Under the pieces are notes generated by a model. The model was given only the letters and a program-made list of their open reading frames with translations, did no database searches and had not been told where the DNA came from. DNA of 64,000 nt from NCBI RefSeq assembly GCF_008271745.1, contig NZ_VKKZ01000010.1, positions 401,677 through 465,676 of the forward strand, given 5' to 3'. Shown one piece after another: positions 53,803-62,175 of this stretch (position 1 is its first letter; each line of letters starts with the position of its first letter). The DNA comes from Rufibacter glacialis. GTDB taxonomy: Bacteria; Bacteroidota; Bacteroidia; Cytophagales; Hymenobacteraceae. A program made the translations under genes and the position numbers.

Positions 53803-54546
53803 ATGATTAGGTGTATCTGCGTGGATGACGAGGCGTATGCCTCAAACTTGCTCAAGGCCTATATTGAGAAGATTCCCTTTCTGCGGTTTGTGGGCAGCAC
53901 CACCAGCCCCGTGGAGGCGCTGGGTTGGGTGAGCGAAGGCCGCTGTGACCTGGTGTTCCTGGACATCCAGATGCCCGAACTCACCGGCCTGCAGTTCCTG
54001 AAACTGGCCGGTCACAAATGCAAGGTCATCCTCACCACCGCCTACCCAGAATATGCCCTGGAGGGCTACGAGCACAATGTGGTGGACTATCTGCTCAAGC
54101 CCATCGCGTTTGACCGGTTCCTGAAAGCCGTGCAGAAGGCACAGGCGGTTTTGGCCCCGTCGCTGGTTGCCATGCCTCCGGCAATTCCACTAATCCAACC
54201 GTTGCCAGCCGCAGCGGCCCAGGAGTACATGTTTGTGAAAGGGGAGAGCAAAAACAAGTTCCTACGCATCAACTACGCCGATATCCTGTTTATTGAAGGG
54301 CTCAAGAATTACGTGTCACTGTACCTGCCGCAGCAGCGCGTGGTCACCTACCAAACCCTGCGGGAATTAGAGGAGCAGCTGCCCCAGCCGCCGTTCTACC
54401 GGGTGCACAAATCCTACATCATCTCCATTGACAAGGTGCGCATGGTAGACGGCAATACCCTTTACCTCCAGGACAAAGAGATTCCTATTGGCGAAACCTA
54501 CCGCGAAGGTTTTTTCAAGTTAATCAGGGAAAAGGAGCAGGGCTGA
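53803..54546 (+). CDS. LytTR-type response regulator
   Basis: 247 residues. Receiver domain about 1-120 with acidic residues Asp8/Asp9 (CVDDEAYASN), the phospho-acceptor Asp54 in LVFLDIQMPEL, Thr near 79 and Lys near 101. A linker (about 120-145) leads to the LytTR DNA-binding domain (about 145-245: FVKGESKNKFLRINYADILF, IEGLKNYVSLYLPQQR, FYRVHKSYIISIDKV). It acts with the upstream LytS-type kinase. Genes commonly regulated this way lie near the pair; the divergent TonB receptor and the following SSS transporter are candidates, by inference. Confidence 0.95.
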   Translation: MIRCICVDDEAYASNLLKAYIEKIPFLRFVGSTTSPVEALGWVSEGRCDLVFLDIQMPELTGLQFLKLAGHKCKVILTTAYPEYALEGYEHNVVDYLLKPIAFDRFLKAVQKAQAVLAPSLVAMPPAIPLIQPLPAAAAQEYMFVKGESKNKFLRINYADILFIEGLKNYVSLYLPQQRVVTYQTLRELEEQLPQPPFYRVHKSYIISIDKVRMVDGNTLYLQDKEIPIGETYREGFFKLIREKEQG

Positions 54547-54644
54547 AAAAATTATCCGCCTTGCTAAGCGGCTCACTAAAAATGCCTGGTTACTTTTGAC
54601 CTGTAGGTTGCAAGGCTAGGAACTTCTAGTTAGCAGAGCGTCCT

Positions 54645-54681
54645 GGTTTTAGGCTTGTTTTAGGAAAAAGAGCCGCTAAAC
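54645..54681. repeat. D-element copy
   Basis: GGTTTTAGGCTTGTTTTAG, then GAAAAAGAGCCGCTAAAC. Confidence 0.6.
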
Positions 54682-54696
54682 GGCGGTCAATGAATT

Positions 54697-56106
54697 ATGC
54701 TCATCTTCTTCGTGCTGCTGTACCTGGCCTTCAACGTGGCACTAGGCCTTTGGGCGGCCCGACGGGTACAGAATACCTCAGATTTCATGCTGGCGGGCCG
54801 GTCCTTGCCGCTACCTATGGCCACGGCGGTGGTGTTTGCCACCTGGTTTGGGTCAGAGACTATCTTGGGCGCCTCTGCTGAGGTGGCTGAAGAAGGCCTG
54901 ATTGGCATGGTGGAAGACCCGTTGGGCGCCTCGTTGTGTTTGGTGCTGGTGGGGCTGTTCTTCGCCCGGAAACTTTACCGCATGAACCTGCTCACTTTCG
55001 GGGACTTTTACCGGGTTAAATTCGGCCGTACCGCCGAAATCATCGCCTCGTTTTTCCTGGTCATTTCCTATTTTGGATGGGTAGCCGCGCAGATGGTGGC
55101 CCTGGGCATCGCGTTCAACCTGCTACTGGGTACCACCTTGGTACAAGGCATTTTGCTAGGCAGTTTTTTGGTGGTGCTGTACACGTACTTTGGCGGCATG
55201 TGGAGCGTGAGCCTCACCGACTACGTCCAGACCATCATGATTATCCTGGGCCTGTTCATTGTCACGTGGTGGGTAGTGCAAGAGAAACCGCTGGCCGAAG
55301 TCACCGCCACGCTGCCCCCAGATTTCTACCGAATCACCCCGGCCACGGGCACTTCCTTCACCGGCTGGCTTAATTATCTGGCCCTTTGGATGACCATTGG
55401 CTTGGGTTCTATTCCGCAGCAGGACGTGTTCCAGCGCGTGATGGCCTCCAAATCTGAAAAGGTGGCCGTGCAGGCGTCCTTGCTGGCCGCTTTTCTGTAC
55501 GTCACGGTGGCGCTGTTGCCTTTGGTGCTGGCCATTTACGCCAAGGTGCTGCACCCCGAGCTGGCCGCCAAAGATGCCCAGATGCTGGTGCCCAGCCTTA
55601 TCCTGGGAACGGGCCCGTTGGTCATCAAGGTGCTGTTCTTCGGGGCCTTGATTTCCGCCATCATCAGTACCGCCAGCGGGGCGATTCTGGCGCCCGCCTC
55701 CATCCTCAGCGAGAACCTCCTGCGCCCCCTGTTCCAGCACATGACCGACAAAAAACTGCTGGCCCTTTCCCGGGCCTGTGTCTTGGTGGTCGCTGTCATT
55801 TCCCTGGGCTTCGCCTTGTCCAAGAACAACATCCATGAACTGGTGAGCGAGTCCTCGGCCCTGAGTCTGGTGAGTCTGCTGGTGCCGCTGGTAGCGGGCG
55901 TGTACCTCAAGAACCCTTCCCGCGAGGCGGCTATCCTCTCCATGGTGGCCGGAATGACCGTCTGGCTCCTTTGCCTGGCCCTGGACACCTCCCTCAACCC
56001 CATGCTCTACGGGCTGGCAGCCAGCGTGGCGGGCTATGGACTGGGCCTGCTGTGGCCTACCCAGAAAAAACACCTGCCACTTCAGCCAGAGAAAGCCACG
56101 CACTAG
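54697..56106 (+). CDS. Sodium:solute symporter (SSS family)
   Basis: 469 residues, about 12-13 hydrophobic segments. Family features include ARRVQNTSDFMLAGRSLPLP with the conserved N-terminal GR, VFATWFGSETILGASAEV, GIAFNLLLGTTLVQGILLG, LGSIPQQDVFQRVMASKS, and SAIISTASGAILAPASILSEN. It belongs to the SSS/PutP superfamily and should take up a small solute with Na+; whether the substrate is proline, sugar or another compound cannot be told. No catabolic gene is adjacent. Confidence 0.9.
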   Translation: MLIFFVLLYLAFNVALGLWAARRVQNTSDFMLAGRSLPLPMATAVVFATWFGSETILGASAEVAEEGLIGMVEDPLGASLCLVLVGLFFARKLYRMNLLTFGDFYRVKFGRTAEIIASFFLVISYFGWVAAQMVALGIAFNLLLGTTLVQGILLGSFLVVLYTYFGGMWSVSLTDYVQTIMIILGLFIVTWWVVQEKPLAEVTATLPPDFYRITPATGTSFTGWLNYLALWMTIGLGSIPQQDVFQRVMASKSEKVAVQASLLAAFLYVTVALLPLVLAIYAKVLHPELAAKDAQMLVPSLILGTGPLVIKVLFFGALISAIISTASGAILAPASILSENLLRPLFQHMTDKKLLALSRACVLVVAVISLGFALSKNNIHELVSESSALSLVSLLVPLVAGVYLKNPSREAAILSMVAGMTVWLLCLALDTSLNPMLYGLAASVAGYGLGLLWPTQKKHLPLQPEKATH

Positions 56107-56150
56107 AAGGTTTAAGGCGTGATTTGGCAAAAACAGGCCTTAAACCTTCT
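56105..56150. repeat. D-element with 14-bp outer arms
   Basis: AGAAGGTTTAAGGC and GCCTTAAACCTTCT flank TTTGGCAAAAACAG. It is just past the SSS gene and may terminate it. Confidence 0.65.
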
Positions 56151-56286
56151 TCCTTGGGCAACGGCGGCAAGCCGAAGGCTGGGTGTCCTGAAAGCTACCT
56201 CCTGTTTCCGTACCCTTTCCCGTTCGGGCTCGTTTCTTTTACCAAGGCTAAGGTTATTGCTTAGCTATACTTTGTAAGAAGAAACC

Positions 56287-57285
56287 ATGGAAGCAACACA
56301 GATAGTCTTGGCCAGCCGGCCGAAGGGAACTCCCAACCAGGAAAATTTCAGGTTTGAAAACATCACCTTGCCCACCCTGCAGGCGGGAGAAGTGCGCCTG
56401 GAGCCGCTTTATATCTCCGTTGACCCCTACATGCGCGGCCGCATGAACGACGCCAAATCGTACACGCCCCCGTTTCAGGTAGGTGCGCCGCTGGAAGGCG
56501 GGGTAGTGGCGAAAGTGGTAGAATCCAAGAGTGAGGCTCTTGCCTCCGGCGATGTGGTGTTGGGCGCCTTGCCCTGGGCCACGCAAGCCATCGCAGAAGC
56601 GAAAAAGCTCCAGAAAATAGACACCAACCTGGCTCCCGCCAGCTATTACCTGGGTATTTTGGGCATGCCCGGCCTAACAGCCTATTTCGGGTTGCTGGAC
56701 ATCGGGCAGCCGAAGGAAGGCGAAACCGTGGTGGTATCAGGCGCGGCCGGCGCCGTGGGCATGGTGGTAGGCCAGATTGCCAAACTCAAAGGCTGCCGCG
56801 TGGTAGGCCTGGCGGGCTCCGACGAGAAAGCCGAGCTGCTGCAAAAGGAATTCGGTTATGATGCGGTCATCAACTACAAAACTACCCAGAACCTGCGCAC
56901 CGACCTCAAAGCCGCCTGCCCTAACGGCGTAGACGTGTATTTTGACAACGTGGGCGGCGAGATTACCGATGCCGTCATTTCCCTCATCAACTTCCACGCC
57001 CGCCTCATCATCTGCGGCCAGATTGCCCACTACAACGATCAGCAACCGCAGCAAGGACCCCGGTTCCTGCCCCTGGTACTCACCCGCAGCGCGCTCATCA
57101 AAGGCTTCATTGTGAGCAACTACCACGCCCGTTTCCCCGAAGCCATGCAGCAGCTAGGCACCTGGGTCAAAGAAGGCAAACTAAAATACCAAGAAACCAT
57201 CATAGACGGTTTTGAACAACTGCCGGAGGCCTTCCTGGGGCTATTCACCGGCCAGAACCAAGGCAAGATGCTGGTGAAGGTATAA
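56287..57285 (+). CDS. NADP-dependent zinc-free MDR oxidoreductase (YncB/CurA-like)
   Basis: 332 residues. N-terminal GroES-like domain: QIVLASRPKGTPNQENFRFE, YISVDPYMRGRMNDAKSYTP. Rossmann domain with ETVVVSGAAGAVGMVVGQIA (about 143-165) and VDVYFDNVGGEITDAVISLI. No structural or catalytic zinc cysteines. The pattern matches the leukotriene-B4-dehydrogenase/curcumin-reductase-like group that reduces alpha,beta-unsaturated carbonyls with NADPH. Substrate unknown. Confidence 0.93.
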   Translation: MEATQIVLASRPKGTPNQENFRFENITLPTLQAGEVRLEPLYISVDPYMRGRMNDAKSYTPPFQVGAPLEGGVVAKVVESKSEALASGDVVLGALPWATQAIAEAKKLQKIDTNLAPASYYLGILGMPGLTAYFGLLDIGQPKEGETVVVSGAAGAVGMVVGQIAKLKGCRVVGLAGSDEKAELLQKEFGYDAVINYKTTQNLRTDLKAACPNGVDVYFDNVGGEITDAVISLINFHARLIICGQIAHYNDQQPQQGPRFLPLVLTRSALIKGFIVSNYHARFPEAMQQLGTWVKEGKLKYQETIIDGFEQLPEAFLGLFTGQNQGKMLVKV

Positions 57286-57300
57286 AGGGGAGAAATAGTG

Positions 57301-57349
57301 AAAACGGGAAAGCCTCCTTAGCAAATAGCTCAGGAGGCTTTCCCGTTTT
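57301..57349 (+). terminator. Terminator of the MDR gene, 17-bp arms
   Basis: AAAACGGGAAAGCCTCC, loop, GGAGGCTTTCCCGTTTT; begins 15 bases past the stop. Confidence 0.85.
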
Positions 57350-57380
57350 GGGGGCATATTCAGGAAAACAGCCCATAAGT
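57343..57380. repeat. D-element copy overlapping the terminator
   Basis: CCGTTTTGGGGGCATATTC, then AGGAAAACAGCCCATAAG. Confidence 0.5.
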
Positions 57381-57393
57381 GCAAACAGCAGAA

Positions 57394-57430
57394 TTCCCTC
57401 TCCCTCAGGGAGAGGGCTAGGGTGAGGGGG
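57394..57430. repeat. R-repeat, 37 bases
   Basis: TTCCCTCTCCCTCAGGGAG, then AGGGCTAGGGTGAGGGGG; internally palindromic (CTCTCCCTCAGGGAGAG). Confidence 0.8.
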
Positions 57431-57477
57431 CAGCGGTAGTTCTGAGGCAAAGGCTGTTCTGCCGTTGGAACCGTTTT

Positions 57478-57498
57478 GAACAGGTCGCGACCTGTCCC
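57478..57498. repeat. Short palindrome GAACAGGTCGCGACCTGTCC
   Basis: Core ACAGGTCGCGACCTGT is a perfect 16-base palindrome inside the R-R' spacer. Confidence 0.6.
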
Positions 57499-57545
57499 TA
57501 AATTTGTTTGTTTTATAGTTACTGCTTTTCTAATTGGAAACTTCT

Positions 57546-57582
57546 CCCCCTCATCCTAGCCTTCTCCCTCAGGGAGAAGGAA
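57546..57582. repeat. R-repeat, inverted copy
   Basis: CCCCCTCATCCTAGCCTTC, then TCCCTCAGGGAGAAGGAA; the inverse of 57394-57430 with about five mismatches over 37 bases. Confidence 0.8.
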
Positions 57583-57591
57583 CTCAGCTGA

Positions 57592-57633
57592 TGCGTTTTA
57601 GGGCTGTTTTCTAAAAGATAGGCTCAAAACGCA
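57592..57633. repeat. D-element copy, complete
   Basis: TGCGTTTTAGGGCTGTTTTC / TAAAAGATAGGC / TCAAAACGCA; 8-bp outer arms perfect. Confidence 0.8.
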
Positions 57634-57681
57634 ATATAGGATTTCCTTTTAATCAGAAAGGTTGATGGGAGGCAAAGCCCT

Positions 57682-59013
57682 TTACGCCAGCAAGTCCTTA
57701 ATCGCCATGTCCACTTTCTCAAACTGGAAGCCGCTGAGCACCTCGTCCATCAAGCCTTTGATTTCAGCGGTGCACAGGTTGCCGATGCTGCCTTCGTGGG
57801 TGTGGTGCACTTTCTCGGGACGCTCAAATTCGCCTTTCTCGATGGCCATGCCCACGTTTTTGTAGGCATCCCGGAACGGCACGCCGCTGAGTACCTGGTT
57901 GTTCACCACTTCCACGCTAAAGAGGTACTGGTATTTTTCGTCCTTCAGGATGTCTGGGTTCAGTTTCAGGTGCGGGAGCATGAAGGTCATCATCTCCAGG
58001 CAGTTCCTGATTTCAGTGAAGGCCGGGAAGAAGCTTTCTTTGAGCAACTGCAGCTCGCGGTGGTAACCGGAGGGCAGGTTGCCCAGGAGCATCTGAATCT
58101 CGGTGGGGAGGGCTTGCAGACGGTTGCACTTGCCGCGCATGATTTCAAACACATCGGGGTTCTTTTTGTGCGGCATGATGCTGGAACCGGTGGTCAGCTC
58201 GTCAGGCAGGGTCACGAAGGCGAAGTTCTGGCTCATGTACAGGCACACGTCCATGGCCATGCGGCCCACGGTGCTGGCTATAGAAGCCAGGCCCATGCTC
58301 ACGCTGCGTTCGGTCTTGCCGCGGCCCATCTGGGCGTACACCACGTTGTAGTTCAGCGCCTCGAAACCCAATAAATCGGTGGTCATCTGGCGGTTGAGCG
58401 GGAAGGAACTGCCGTACCCAGCCGCGGAGCCCAGCGGGTTCTTGTTGCTGATTTTATAGGCAGCCTGGAGCAGCTGTAAATCGTCCACCAAACTTTCGGC
58501 GTACGCGCCAAACCACAAGCCAAAGGACGAGGGCATGGCCACCTGCAAGTGCGTGTAGCCGGGCAGCAGAATGTCCTTGTTCTTCTCGCTGAGTTCCTGC
58601 AAGGTGCTGAATAGCGTGTGAACGGCCTCTACGGTCTGGCGGATTTCATGGCGGATAAACAGCTTCAAATCCACCAGAACCTGGTCGTTGCGGGAACGGC
58701 CGCTGTGGATTTTCTTGCCCGCTTCGCCCAAACGGCGCGTTAACAAAAGCTCCACCTGCGAGTGTACGTCTTCCACGCCGGGTTCTATTTCAAATTCACC
58801 GCGTTCAATGCTCTGGTAAATAGCCTTGAGTTCGCGCTGCACGGCGGCCAGGTCTTCCGGCTCCATAAGCCCGATGCTTTCCAGCATACGCGTGTGCGCC
58901 AGGGAGCCCAGCACATCAAACGGAGCCAGTTGCAAATCCATTTCGGCGTCTTTGCCCACGGTGAATTTCTCAACGTTCTGGGCCACGGAGGTTTCTTTTT
59001 GCCAGAGTTTCAT
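57682..59013 (-). CDS. argH: Argininosuccinate lyase
   Basis: 443 residues. It splits argininosuccinate to arginine and fumarate, the last step of arginine synthesis. Motifs: DVHSQVELLLTRRLGEAGKK, HSGRSRNDQVLVDLKLFIRH, LPGYTHLQVAMPSSFGLW, and the fumarase-superfamily signature TGSSIMPHKKNPDVFE. C-terminus FEKVDMAIKDLLA. It starts one base after the M20 gene's stop, so they are co-translated. Confidence 0.97.
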   Translation of the reverse strand: MKLWQKETSVAQNVEKFTVGKDAEMDLQLAPFDVLGSLAHTRMLESIGLMEPEDLAAVQRELKAIYQSIERGEFEIEPGVEDVHSQVELLLTRRLGEAGKKIHSGRSRNDQVLVDLKLFIRHEIRQTVEAVHTLFSTLQELSEKNKDILLPGYTHLQVAMPSSFGLWFGAYAESLVDDLQLLQAAYKISNKNPLGSAAGYGSSFPLNRQMTTDLLGFEALNYNVVYAQMGRGKTERSVSMGLASIASTVGRMAMDVCLYMSQNFAFVTLPDELTTGSSIMPHKKNPDVFEIMRGKCNRLQALPTEIQMLLGNLPSGYHRELQLLKESFFPAFTEIRNCLEMMTFMLPHLKLNPDILKDEKYQYLFSVEVVNNQVLSGVPFRDAYKNVGMAIEKGEFERPEKVHHTHEGSIGNLCTAEIKGLMDEVLSGFQFEKVDMAIKDLLA

Positions 59014-59014
59014 G

Positions 59015-60079
59015 CTAAGCGGTAATAACAGGTGTCAATAATTGTATGTAAAGAGCAATGCCTTCTTCCAGTTCGGAAAGATAGATAAATTCATCGGCGG
59101 TATGCGACCGTGCCGAGTCGCCGGGACCCATCTTGAGCGACGGAATGTTCAGCAGCGCCTGGTCTGAAGTGGTAGGGGAGCCGTACAGGTTCCGCCCCAA
59201 CTTCACGCCCGACTGCACAATGGGATGCTCCCGGTCAATGGATGAGGGCCGTAACCGCGTGGACCTCGGTGTCACCTCGCTCTTCACGTGCTCCCGGATG
59301 ATGCTCAATACCTCCTCCGGCTGATAGGCATCCGTCATGCGTACGTCCACGGTGAAGGTGCACTGGTCGGGTACCACGTTGTGCTGCGAGCCTGCCTGAA
59401 TAATGGTCACGCTCATCTTCACCGGCCCCAGAAAGCTGCTTTCCTTTGGGAAACGGTATGTGCGGAACCATTCAATATCTGGTAATGCTTGGTAGATGGC
59501 GTTAATGCCTTCCTCACGGGCGGCATGTCCGCCCTGGCCGCGGGCTACGCAATCCAGTACCATCAGGCCTTTTTCGGCCACGGCCAGGTGCATCTGGGTA
59601 GGCTCGCCTACTATGGCAAACTCCAAATCGCCCAGCTCCGGGTATACCAGTTCAATGCCGTTGCGGCCTGATATTTCTTCTTCGGCGGTAGCCGCCAGCA
59701 CCAGATTATATTTTAAATCTTGCCGGTCATAGAAGTGCAGGAACGTAGCAATCAGAGAAACCAGACAACCGCCCGCGTCATTGCTGCCCAAACCAAAGAG
59801 TTTGCCGTCCTGCACGGTAGGCGTGAACGGGTCAAACCTCCAGCTGGGGTGCGGCTTCACGGTATCATGGTGCGAGTTCAGGAGCACCGTGGGCAAAGCT
59901 GGGTTGTAGTACTTGTTAAAGGCCCAGACGTTGTTTTCCCTGCGGTGTATTTCCACGCCCCGCGCCTGCAGAAACTGCGCAACCGCCTCGGCCGTTCCTG
60001 CCTCCTCGCGGCTGAAGGACTGGATGGAGATGAGCTGCTGGAGCAGTGATAAAGCGTCTTGGTATAAGGTGTTGGCCAT
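59015..60079 (-). CDS. M20-family deacylase of the arginine cluster (ArgE-like)
   Basis: 354 residues. Metal ligands: His in TVLLNSHHDTVKPH, Asp in GSNDAGGCLV, the catalytic Glu in ATAEEEISGRNG, and a late His in DSARSHTADEFIYL. A dimerisation (lid) domain covers about 170-270. In Bacteroidota and Xanthomonas such enzymes remove the acyl group from N-acyl-citrulline (or acyl-ornithine) in arginine synthesis. Given the carbamoyltransferase with Val90 in this cluster, N-succinylcitrulline is the likely substrate (inference). Gene order argE-like-argH is tightly coupled. Confidence 0.9.
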   Translation of the reverse strand: MANTLYQDALSLLQQLISIQSFSREEAGTAEAVAQFLQARGVEIHRRENNVWAFNKYYNPALPTVLLNSHHDTVKPHPSWRFDPFTPTVQDGKLFGLGSNDAGGCLVSLIATFLHFYDRQDLKYNLVLAATAEEEISGRNGIELVYPELGDLEFAIVGEPTQMHLAVAEKGLMVLDCVARGQGGHAAREEGINAIYQALPDIEWFRTYRFPKESSFLGPVKMSVTIIQAGSQHNVVPDQCTFTVDVRMTDAYQPEEVLSIIREHVKSEVTPRSTRLRPSSIDREHPIVQSGVKLGRNLYGSPTTSDQALLNIPSLKMGPGDSARSHTADEFIYLSELEEGIALYIQLLTPVITA

Positions 60080-60140
60080 TTAAGATATTCCCCCTTTGAA
60101 GGGGGCGAAGGGGGATGTTTACAATTGTTGGTTGCGCACT

Positions 60141-60179
60141 GCTGTTTTGGGCAGTTTAACAGAAAACCGCCTGAAAACA
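60141..60179. repeat. D-element copy
   Basis: GCTGTTTTGGGCAGTTTAAC, then AGAAAACCGCCTGAAAACA. It lies in the gap between proC and the M20 gene. Confidence 0.55.
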
Positions 60180-60212
60180 ACAATGCGTGGGAGACAAGGC
60201 GGTGCCTGGTCT

Positions 60213-61034
60213 CTACTTGTCGTCGGTATACAGTTTCTCTGCCTTCTGCGCCGAGGTTCTGATGCCTTTGATCATGGCCGAGCTGAAGCCGTTGTGCTCC
60301 ATCTCGTTCAGGCCGGCAATGGTGCAGCCTTTGGGCGAGGTTACTTTGTCAATCTCGTTCTCGGGGTGGCTTCCGAAGTGAAGCAGGAGCGAAGCTGCGC
60401 CTTTGGCCGTTTGGGCCGCCATGCGCAAGGCATCACCGGCGTGGAAACCAATCTCGGTACCGCCCTGGGCCGCCGCCCGGATGGACCGCAGAAAGAACGC
60501 GATGCCGCAGGCCACCAAAGCCGTGGCCGAGGACATGAGTTCTTCCTCAATTTCCACGGTCTCGCCCACGGCCGAGAAGATTTCCTTCACCAGTTCCATG
60601 TTCTGCGGGGAGGCGTTCTTGCTGGCAATACAGGTCATGGACTGTTGGATGGCGATGGCGGTGTTGGGCATGGCGCGCACCACTTCCACCACTTTGCCAA
60701 TGCGGGAAATAATGTCGGTCACGGCCACACCGGTCACGATGGAGATGAACAGATGGCGGCTGGGGTCAATGCTCTCCGAGATGGTATCTAGCACGCTGTC
60801 CAGTTGCTGCGGCAGGATGCTGAGCACGATGATATCGGCCTCGGCCACGGCCAGGGCGTTGTTGCTGGAGGCGCGGTAGCCTTGGGCCACCATGGGCTCT
60901 AACAACTTGGTGTTGCGGCGGGTGAGGGTAATGTCTTCGGCGCGGTATTTCCCGGCGGCCACCATGCCCTTGGCCAGGGCGATGCCCATGTTGCCGCCGC
61001 CCAGAATGGCTATTTTCTTGTTTAGTTCGCTCAT
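60213..61034 (-). CDS. proC: Pyrroline-5-carboxylate reductase
   Basis: 273 residues. N-terminal NAD(P) Rossmann motif KKIAILGGGNMGIALAKGMV, then LSILPQQLDSVLDTISESI. The C-terminal dimerisation domain contains the ProC signature GDALRMAAQTAKGAASLLLH, EIDKVTSPKGCTIAGLNEME. It makes proline from P5C. Its presence inside the arginine cluster is a known Bacteroidetes arrangement linking glutamate-derived pathways. Confidence 0.96.
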   Translation of the reverse strand: MSELNKKIAILGGGNMGIALAKGMVAAGKYRAEDITLTRRNTKLLEPMVAQGYRASSNNALAVAEADIIVLSILPQQLDSVLDTISESIDPSRHLFISIVTGVAVTDIISRIGKVVEVVRAMPNTAIAIQQSMTCIASKNASPQNMELVKEIFSAVGETVEIEEELMSSATALVACGIAFFLRSIRAAAQGGTEIGFHAGDALRMAAQTAKGAASLLLHFGSHPENEIDKVTSPKGCTIAGLNEMEHNGFSSAMIKGIRTSAQKAEKLYTDDK

Positions 61035-61115
61035 GGTTCACGTATTTTGTAGCCAGTGTTTTGGCTTGCTATCTAGAGGTATACCTGCAAGAAAGGTATT
61101 TTCTTAACCGGATGC

Positions 61116-61155
61116 CCGTTTTAGGCCTGTTTTCTGGAAATCTAGCGTAAAACAG
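61116..61155. repeat. D-element copy
   Basis: CCGTTTTAGGCCTGTTTTC, then TGGAAATCTAGCGTAAAACAG; left half matches the consensus exactly. Confidence 0.65.
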
Positions 61156-61164
61156 TTCATCCGA

Positions 61165-61368
61165 AGACACTCGTAGGAGCTGCGCACACTACGAGGTCTT
61201 TTGAGATGACGTCTGATGCGCGGTTGGCGGCTAAACGGGAGAGGTTTTCAAAACCTTACAGGTTTTTGTTTTAAAAGGCTGTTTTCTGAAAACGAACTCA
61301 AAAACCTTCTTACTGGCCCAGCCGCTGGTACAATGACCTCGTAGTGTGCGCAGCTCCTACGAGTGTCT
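61165..61368. repeat. 34-bp perfect inverted repeat flanking a 136-base segment
   Basis: Arms 61165-61198 and 61335-61368 are exact reverse complements; the right arm ends on the first base of the argB stop codon. The loop holds a D-element and a degenerate GGTTTTCAAAACC palindrome. Confidence 0.9.
61260..61308. repeat. D-element copy inside the inverted repeat
   Basis: AGGTTTTTGTTTTAAAAGG / CTGTTTTCTGAAAACG / AACTCAAAAACCT; outer arms AGGTTTTT / AAAAACCT. Confidence 0.65.
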
Positions 61369-62165
61369 TACAGCGTTATTCTGGTTCCCGCCTTTCCGCC
61401 GGCGGCGATGTCTTGAATCTCGGCGGCATCTCCAATCACCACGGCTTTCACGCCTTGTTCCAATGCGGCGAACGCATTGTCCAGCTTGGGCAGCATGCCC
61501 GCGAAGATGGCGCCTTTGTCCTTCAGTTCAGCATAGTAGTTGGGTTGCAGGTGGTGAATCACGCTGGTTTCATCTTCTACGTTCAGTAACACGCCCTTCT
61601 TCTCGAAACAGTAAATCAGGTTCACCTCAAACCGGGTGCTCAGGGCCACGGCCAGGGTAGAGGCGATGGTGTCGGCGTTGGTGTTGAGCAGGCTGCCTTC
61701 CCCGTCGTGGGTGAGGGCCGCAAACACCGGAACAATACCTTGCTCCGCCAGGGATGCCAGAAATGCCACGTTCACCTGGTCCGGGCTTTCCACGTCGCCT
61801 ACAAAACCGTAGTCAATGTCTTTGACCGGGCGTTTGTGGGCGGGAATGACGTTGGCATCGGCGCCGGTGAGCCCCAGGGCGTTGCATTTACGGGCCTGGA
61901 GTTGCGCCACCAGGTTCTTGTTCAACAGTCCGCCGTAGACCATGGTCACCAGGTGCAGGGTGTTGGCATCGGTGACCCGACGGCCGTTTATCATGATGGG
62001 CTCCATTCCCATCTTTTTGCCTATCTCAGAGGCAATGGTTCCGCCGCCGTGTACCAGCACCTTAAAGCCAGGCACCAGGGAAAAATCCGTCAGGAACCGC
62101 TCCAGGTTGTCGGCGTTGTCCAGCACGTTGCCGCCTATTTTGATGACGCTTATTTTGGTAGACAC
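61368..62165 (-). CDS. argB: Acetylglutamate (or succinylglutamate) kinase
   Basis: 265 residues, GTG start. Amino-acid kinase fold: SVIKIGGNVLDNADN, KVLVHGGGTIASEIGKKMG, MINGRRVTDANTLHLVTMVY, GLTGADANVIPAHKRPVKDI, and NTNADTIASTLAVALSTRFE. It phosphorylates N-acylglutamate. In this cluster the acyl group may be succinyl (see the carbamoyltransferase). The C-terminus stops inside the right arm of the 34-bp inverted repeat. Confidence 0.95.
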   Translation of the reverse strand: MSTKISVIKIGGNVLDNADNLERFLTDFSLVPGFKVLVHGGGTIASEIGKKMGMEPIMINGRRVTDANTLHLVTMVYGGLLNKNLVAQLQARKCNALGLTGADANVIPAHKRPVKDIDYGFVGDVESPDQVNVAFLASLAEQGIVPVFAALTHDGEGSLLNTNADTIASTLAVALSTRFEVNLIYCFEKKGVLLNVEDETSVIHHLQPNYYAELKDKGAIFAGMLPKLDNAFAALEQGVKAVVIGDAAEIQDIAAGGKAGTRITL

Positions 62166-62175
62166 GGTGGTAAAT

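Larger units (their letters stand above)
57286..57681. other. 396-base gap between convergent MDR and argH genes
   Basis: Holds a terminator hairpin, two D-elements, and an inverted pair of R-repeats; no gene. Confidence 0.7.
61035..61367. other. Gap between proC and argB carrying repeats
   Basis: D-elements at 61116-61155 and 61260-61308 and a 34-bp perfect inverted repeat (61165-61198 / 61335-61368). Confidence 0.75.

Noticed and set aside
55156..56130. 324-codon minus-strand frame opposite the SSS transporter
   Set aside because: Composition is His/Gln/Gly-rich, typical of an antisense shadow of a membrane protein.
60096..60791. 231-codon plus-strand frame opposite proC
   Set aside because: Antisense shadow of proC, Gly/His-rich, no motif.
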